A stretch of 7,181 nucleotides of DNA. Source: CAYJAD01 sp964369995. GTDB taxonomy: Bacteria > Desulfobacterota > Desulfovibrionia > Desulfovibrionales > Desulfovibrionaceae. The notes under the pieces were generated by a model. It was not told the DNA's origin, did no database searches, and saw only the letters and a list, made by a program, of their open reading frames with translations. Shown one piece after another: positions 6,042 through 7,181 of the stretch (positions within the stretch are counted from its first letter, which is position 1; each line of letters starts with the position of its first letter). Location of the stretch: contig CAYJHH010000138.1 in the NCBI GenBank assembly GCA_964369995.1, forward strand, positions 1 to 7,181, in the 5' to 3' direction. The position numbers and the translations under genes were made by a program.

Positions 6042-6081
6042 AAAGTGAAAATTTTTACCGGTAGTAAAAATCCTTCACTTT
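6042..6081. repeat. second hairpin in the convergent intergenic region
   Basis: AAAGTGAA-A-ATTTTTAC (6042-6058) pairs with GTAAAAAT-CC-TTCACTTT (6064-6081), 16 pairs with a 1x2 internal loop and a 5-base apex; TACCGGTA at the apex is itself palindromic. No T tract follows on either strand, so it is not a classic terminator. CATGGTAAA occurs at 6007-6015 and again at 6036-6044, the second copy overlapping the hairpin edge. Confidence 0.6.
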
Positions 6082-6087
6082 CTATAC

Positions 6088-6126
6088 AAAAAAAGCCTCT
6101 GCATTTTCACATGCAGAGGCTTTTTT
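6088..6126. terminator. bidirectional intrinsic terminator between the Cys-rich gene and the kinase
   Basis: AAAAAAGCCTCTGCAT (6089-6104), loop TTTCAC, ATGCAGAGGCTTTTTT (6111-6126): a perfect 16-bp stem with T runs on both strands. It lies 12 bases after the stop of the leftward kinase and also closes rightward transcription from 5459 and the hairpin region. Confidence 0.95.
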
Positions 6127-6137
6127 CATGTAAAAAA

Positions 6138-7091
6138 CTATTTTTCCCACAAAGGTTTACTGAGTGCACCATAGGTTTTTTCATAGCGCTGCATGAAGTC
6201 CATGGGCGTAAAGGTATGCAATTGTGTACCAAAGTGCTCAATGGCATAACTGGCGCAAGTGGAGGCAATTTGAGCAGACTCTTGTATGGAATACCCTGCA
6301 CTTAGGCCTTTAAGTAAACCGCTTCTGTAAGAGTCTCCGGCGCCTGTGGGGTCTGCCACTGTATCAACGTGCACAGCAGCAATGTCAAACTTTTGCCCTT
6401 CTCCCACCAAGGAGGCTCCATTTTCACCCAAGGTAGTAATGCACCATGTGGTGAGGGCCTGTATTTCTTCCACGCTTTTATTGGTCTTTTTACAAATCAT
6501 TTCCAACTCATAATCATTGGTGGTAAGTGCAAAAGAGCCGCTAATGCCTTGTAATAAATCCTCTGCACTAAGCACAGGCAATTGCTGGCCTGGATCATAA
6601 ATATAGCGCACGCCTTTATCCTTAAAGTACTCAGGCAAGGCACGCATATCATTGAGATTTCCAGGAGATATTATGGCAATATCACTTTGCGCATCCAATG
6701 TATGAAAGCCATAGCGGCAGGGCAAGGTCATGGCGCCGGGATAAAAACCAGTGATTTGGTTATTGTCTAAGTCTGTAGTAATATAGCATAAAGCTGTAAA
6801 AAGTTCATCATCTTGGCTAATACCATCAAGCGGTAATTCCATGTCTGCCAAATGCTTGGCATAAGGAGCAAAATCGCGCCCTGCACTGGATAAAATAATA
6901 GGAGCATCCCCTAGCAATGCCATGGTATACGCAATATTACCCGCACAGCCGCCAAATTTTTCTTCCATACGATCAACCATAAAACTTACGTTCATCATAT
7001 GCACTTTATCTTGAATAATACTATCTTTAAATTTACCCTGAAAAGTCATAATACGGTCAAATGCCAAAGAGCCAGAAATATAAATTGCCAT
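6138..7091 (-). CDS. PfkB-family carbohydrate/nucleoside kinase (adenosine-kinase-like)
   Basis: A 317-residue cytoplasmic kinase of the ribokinase/PfkB superfamily, which transfers phosphate from ATP to a hydroxymethyl group of a sugar or nucleoside. Signature 1 is GGCAGNIAYTMALLG at 47-61, in the substrate-binding lid region. Signature 2 is DPTGAGDSYRSGLLKG at 247-262 with the anion hole G-A-G and catalytic D253. TTNDYELEMI (190-199) and TLGENGASL (220-228) are the usual central nucleotide-site blocks. The length, and the R-x-G-G-C-A-G-N-like start with Met-rich residues before it (MMNVSFMVDRMEEKFGG region), fit the bacterial adenosine-kinase-like group. The exact substrate (adenosine, ribose or another sugar) cannot be decided from sequence. 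AAGGA (7102-7106) lies ten bases before the ATG. A strong terminator follows the stop, so it probably ends its own transcript. A G-rich hairpin lies immediately upstream. Confidence 0.92.
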   Translation of the reverse strand: MAIYISGSLAFDRIMTFQGKFKDSIIQDKVHMMNVSFMVDRMEEKFGGCAGNIAYTMALLGDAPIILSSAGRDFAPYAKHLADMELPLDGISQDDELFTALCYITTDLDNNQITGFYPGAMTLPCRYGFHTLDAQSDIAIISPGNLNDMRALPEYFKDKGVRYIYDPGQQLPVLSAEDLLQGISGSFALTTNDYELEMICKKTNKSVEEIQALTTWCITTLGENGASLVGEGQKFDIAAVHVDTVADPTGAGDSYRSGLLKGLSAGYSIQESAQIASTCASYAIEHFGTQLHTFTPMDFMQRYEKTYGALSKPLWEK

Positions 7092-7121
7092 GGTATGGTT
7101 GTCCTTTATTTCTATTTTTTT

Positions 7122-7177
7122 GTGGGGGGAAGGAGACCCCTTTTGCTAACGCCAAAAAGGGGTCTCCTTCCCCCCAC
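7122..7177. repeat. perfect 23-bp G-rich inverted repeat upstream of the kinase
   Basis: GTGGGGGGAAGGAGA (7122-7136) plus CCCCTTTT (7137-7144) pairs exactly with AAAAGGGG (7155-7162) plus TCTCCTTCCCCCCAC (7163-7177) around a 10-base loop. It starts 30 bases upstream of the kinase ATG and reaches nearly to the window edge. On the kinase strand it is followed by an A-rich tail. It may end transcription of a gene beyond the right edge, or sit in the kinase leader. It shares its build with the hairpin at 3004-3040. Confidence 0.85.
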
Positions 7178-7181
7178 ACCC

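Noticed and set aside
5969..6043. Rightward 24-codon frame starting inside the long hairpin, with GGAG nearby
   Set aside because: The GGAG is only one base from the ATG, too close to work, the frame overlaps the hairpin arm, and the peptide has no recognisable feature.

Overview
The window reads as ordinary chromosomal DNA from a bacterium of middling to low GC content. The protein flavours and the intergenic hairpin style suggest a Desulfovibrio-type Desulfobacterota. These are the LigA style, a helical small protein with a C-terminal W-A-x-A-F-W block, an adenosine-kinase-like PfkB protein, and G-run/CCTTTT hairpins. This placement comes from pattern memory, not from a search. No rRNA, tRNA, CRISPR array, transposase, integrase or phage structural gene is visible, and I see no obvious multi-gene defence or secondary-metabolism system.

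Layout from left to right: (1) a possible last few codons of a rightward gene, then a strong bidirectional terminator; (2) a leftward MATE-family efflux transporter, preceded by an intrinsic terminator that sits almost on its ribosome binding site; (3) a leftward 140-residue protein of unknown function whose N-terminus looks like a ribbon-helix-helix DNA-binding fold, with a candidate promoter and a perfect 7-bp palindrome in its leader; (4) leftward dapB (lysine/diaminopimelate synthesis); (5) a pure T-run/single-A tract and a 17-bp hairpin; (6) leftward ligA (NAD+-dependent DNA ligase) with a 40-residue disordered tail ending in a sequence resembling a sliding-clamp-binding peptide; (7) a divergent intergenic region with a good sigma70-type promoter for (8) a rightward 136-residue protein with a cysteine-rich C-terminus; (9) a 260-bp convergent intergenic region with a roughly 104-nt imperfect hairpin, a 40-nt hairpin and a bidirectional terminator; (10) a leftward PfkB-family sugar/nucleoside kinase; (11) a perfect 23-bp G-rich inverted repeat at the right edge.

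The genes do not form one pathway. dapB, ligA and the kinase are housekeeping genes. The 140-residue protein and the MATE pump lie in the same direction with a terminator between them, so a regulator/efflux pairing is possible but unproven. The points most worth checking are the LigA C-terminal clamp-like peptide, the long hairpin downstream of the Cys-rich gene, the CxCx3CxxCxC motif, the palindrome in the leader of the putative ribbon-helix-helix gene, and the terminator placed as a possible attenuator of the MATE gene.
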